Shown in pieces: positions 14,892 to 16,804 of a stretch of DNA of 16,804 nt. Position numbers and translations under genes: made by a program. The DNA comes from SAT2750 sp963581185 (GTDB taxonomy: Bacteria; Planctomycetota; Planctomycetia; Pirellulales; Pirellulaceae): positions 1 to 16,804 of the forward strand of contig CAUZOB010000108.1 in assembly GCA_963581185.1 (NCBI GenBank), in the 5' to 3' direction. The notes beneath the pieces are model-generated. The model made no database searches. It was not told the DNA's origin and worked only from the letters and a program-made list of their open reading frames with translations. Within the stretch, counting starts at the first letter, position 1; each line of letters starts with the position of its first letter.

Positions 14892-16715
14892 ATGCCTGAC
14901 ACCACGCGTCAACGGCTTTCCCGGAGACCTCGATTCGGCCATAGCTGCCCCGGATTGGTTCCGCTGGTATTGCTGATCGGCGGACTCCTGCTGGGATGCC
15001 AGGAGACCGCAGAAAACAATCAGGCTCCGGCCCCTCCGGCCGAGACATCTGCAACCGACATTCAGGCCGATCTGCCGGCCGAAGCTGCGACAACGACAAC
15101 GACAGACGCTGTTGCGGATGAGAATAATCGCTGGGGAATTCTCCATGCCTGGGACGGTGTCACGATGTGGGCGACGATCCTCAATACCGACTACTACAGC
15201 GTGCCGAATCGTGAGATCCCCAAGCCGGCAGCCAGCTTCAGCCAGCGGATGCTGGAAGAGATGGTCGACGAGGAGGCGGCGGCCGGTGTCGATGCGATCA
15301 GCTACTGCCTGTTCACGGCCTTCATGAGTGACGTCCCCTCGTCGCAGGTGACCGAGTTGTTTCCCTGGCGTCCGCCCGGTATGGACGAAGCGGGAGTGGA
15401 TTGTCTCAAAGTCCTGATTGATCGTTGTCACCAGCGTGACATGCAGTTTATTGCCGACATCCGCATGAACGACCGACATGGCGGGTCGCGCAAAGGAGCT
15501 TCAAAAGACCATCCCGAGTGGGATCTGCTGGGGTCCGGAAATGACTATGCCATCGAGGGTGTTCGGGAGGTGATGTTGACCTTCACCAGGGAGGTCCTCG
15601 ACGCCTACGAGGTTGATGGTATCGAGTACGACTACATGCGGTGGTGCCATATGTTCCAGCCGGGCACGGGCCAAGAGCACGCGCATCTGTTGACCGAATT
15701 CACTCGCCAGACACGGACGCTGCTGGATGCGGCAGCCGAGCGTCGAGGCTGCAGTCGTCTGCTGTTCGGCGTGCGAGTACCGCAGAATATTTCCGAGTGC
15801 GAGTACCTGGGATTTGACCTCTCGACCTGGATCCAGGAAGGGCTGGTCGACTTCGTCGTGCCGTCCGACTTCTTTCATTCGGATACGAACATGAAGACGG
15901 AGGATTTCGTGACCCTGGCCAAGGGGACCGACTGCAAAATCTATCCGGCCATTCATCCGATGATCTCAATGGACGGACCCAATGAACACTATCGCCTGAT
16001 GACCCCGGCCAACTACCGGGCCGCGGCACAGAATTACTACGCCTTCGGCGCCGACGGGATTTCTCCCTACAACTACCAGCGGACTTTTGAAAGGCGCGCC
16101 TCGGCACATCGATCGTCGTCCAACGCAGCCTATCTCTGGCCGGCAGCACTGGGATGGCTGCGGGACCTGGCTGACCGCGACGAGGTGCTGCGGCGAGACC
16201 GTCACTACCTGTTCTATTCGATCTACAAGAAACCACGTAAATCACCGACCGGGTTCTCCAATGACGACAACATCTACCTGGACCGTGCTGCTGAGGTGCT
16301 GGCAGGCCAACGTCGCTTTCGGATGGGAGAGGACTTTGGTGACAGTAAGCTGCGGGTGACGATGCAGTTCAAGGCGGTCGGCCTGTCCCCCGACGACTCG
16401 CTGAAGATTCGCATCAACGATGTGGAAGTTCCCATCGACTACATCACACGCGTGCAGGATAAGGACGGCCAGAACGTCTACGAGGGGGATGTGCTTGCCC
16501 CCTTCGACCTGTTCCTGGTCGACATGAACTGGGAGACCACGGGGCGTGAGCAACCGCTCATCTTTGGTGACAACACGCTTTCGGTCGAGTGGATTCCGGC
16601 CGTGGTCGCGGCGGCAGCTGGCGACGAGGGGGGAGCCGAAAAGCCGTCGACAGATCCCGAGACTCTCAAGGTGAGCATTGAGGAGCTGGAGTGCTATGTG
16701 TATGTGCGCCAGTAA
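14892..16715 (+). CDS. Lipoprotein with probable TIM-barrel glycosidase-like domain
   Basis: The 607-residue product has a basic N-terminus, a hydrophobic segment and a lipobox-like LLLGC with Cys36, so it is likely lipidated and surface-facing. A Pro/Ala/Thr-rich linker (about 40-78) precedes a probable alpha/beta barrel (about 80-440). Barrel-type signatures are WGILHAWDGVTMW (81-93), MQFIADIRMND (184-194), VDGIEYDYMRW (241-251) with Glu245 and Asp247 as plausible catalytic or binding acids, and FGVRVPQN. The pattern recalls glycosyl-hydrolase-like (GHL) barrels, but the family cannot be named with certainty. The C-terminal part (about 470-607) looks like a beta-rich accessory domain. The ATG at 14892 has no good SD. 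Downstream to the end of the window no gene is seen. Confidence 0.75.
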   Translation: MPDTTRQRLSRRPRFGHSCPGLVPLVLLIGGLLLGCQETAENNQAPAPPAETSATDIQADLPAEAATTTTTDAVADENNRWGILHAWDGVTMWATILNTDYYSVPNREIPKPAASFSQRMLEEMVDEEAAAGVDAISYCLFTAFMSDVPSSQVTELFPWRPPGMDEAGVDCLKVLIDRCHQRDMQFIADIRMNDRHGGSRKGASKDHPEWDLLGSGNDYAIEGVREVMLTFTREVLDAYEVDGIEYDYMRWCHMFQPGTGQEHAHLLTEFTRQTRTLLDAAAERRGCSRLLFGVRVPQNISECEYLGFDLSTWIQEGLVDFVVPSDFFHSDTNMKTEDFVTLAKGTDCKIYPAIHPMISMDGPNEHYRLMTPANYRAAAQNYYAFGADGISPYNYQRTFERRASAHRSSSNAAYLWPAALGWLRDLADRDEVLRRDRHYLFYSIYKKPRKSPTGFSNDDNIYLDRAAEVLAGQRRFRMGEDFGDSKLRVTMQFKAVGLSPDDSLKIRINDVEVPIDYITRVQDKDGQNVYEGDVLAPFDLFLVDMNWETTGREQPLIFGDNTLSVEWIPAVVAAAAGDEGGAEKPSTDPETLKVSIEELECYVYVRQ

Positions 16716-16804
16716 GCTCCTGCCGGTGGCGAAGGATACTGAATCGTGTGATGGGCGTCGTCTGCGAGCTTAACGCTGTTCGTGAGCAAACCCGTCGGTG
16801 AGTT

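Noticed and set aside
16713..16772. TAAGCTC / GAGCTTA inverted repeat after the barrel lipoprotein gene as a terminator.
   Set aside because: The arms are 46 bases apart, include the stop codon, and no T-run follows.
1..16804. Defence, CRISPR, prophage, insertion sequence or biosynthetic cluster.
   Set aside because: No nuclease, transposase, integrase, repeat array or cluster-type enzymes were found; the gene set is typical planctomycete chromosome content.

Overview
This 16.8 kb window looks like an ordinary chromosomal segment of a planctomycete (Planctomycetota). The case rests on gene content: a Tat-exported DUF1501 protein, two secreted or anchored proteins with squalene-cyclase-like toroid repeats, a zinc-ribbon/GYF_2 membrane protein, a secreted leucine-rich-repeat protein with an Ala-rich coiled coil, a sialate O-acetylesterase-like enzyme and several lipoproteins. 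The DNA is moderately GC-rich, start sites often lack a Shine-Dalgarno (SD) sequence, and there is no sign of phage, transposon, CRISPR, tRNA or rRNA. I assign no genus.

Layout. Left part (1-5.1 kb): a plus-strand DUF1501 gene (213-1652) converges on a minus-strand pair of toroid-repeat genes (4464-3088, then 2971-1730). An exceptionally regular intercistronic RNA hairpin separates the pair. A small secreted EF-hand protein (4702-5076, plus) is divergent from the pair and ends at a strong intrinsic terminator. Middle (5.3-9.4 kb): a two-gene plus-strand operon encodes a calcineurin-like metallophosphoesterase and a secreted CBM9-like protein. It converges with zero spacing on a minus-strand zinc-ribbon/GYF_2/transmembrane/carboxypeptidase-regulatory-like protein. 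A small possible ORF (9212-9415) follows, with two dyads upstream. Right part (9.4-16.8 kb): minus-strand genes for a MATE transporter, a PPK2-family polyphosphate kinase, the LRR coiled-coil protein (with a clear terminator), a sialate O-acetylesterase-like protein and a 67-residue two-helix membrane protein. A plus-strand lipoprotein with a probable TIM-barrel glycosidase-like domain closes the window.

How the genes fit together. Many products are exported or surface-facing (DUF1501, both toroid proteins, EF-hand, CBM9-like, LRR, esterase, barrel lipoprotein), consistent with the large exported proteome and polysaccharide use of planctomycetes. The only convincing operons are the phosphoesterase/CBM9 pair (10-base gap) and probably the toroid pair. 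I saw no defence, mobile or secondary-metabolite system. The best leads for something undescribed are the toroid pair with its hairpin and C-terminal His/Cys cluster, the divergent regulatory region around 4465-4701, and structured intergenic DNA at 9111-9177 and 14418-14474.
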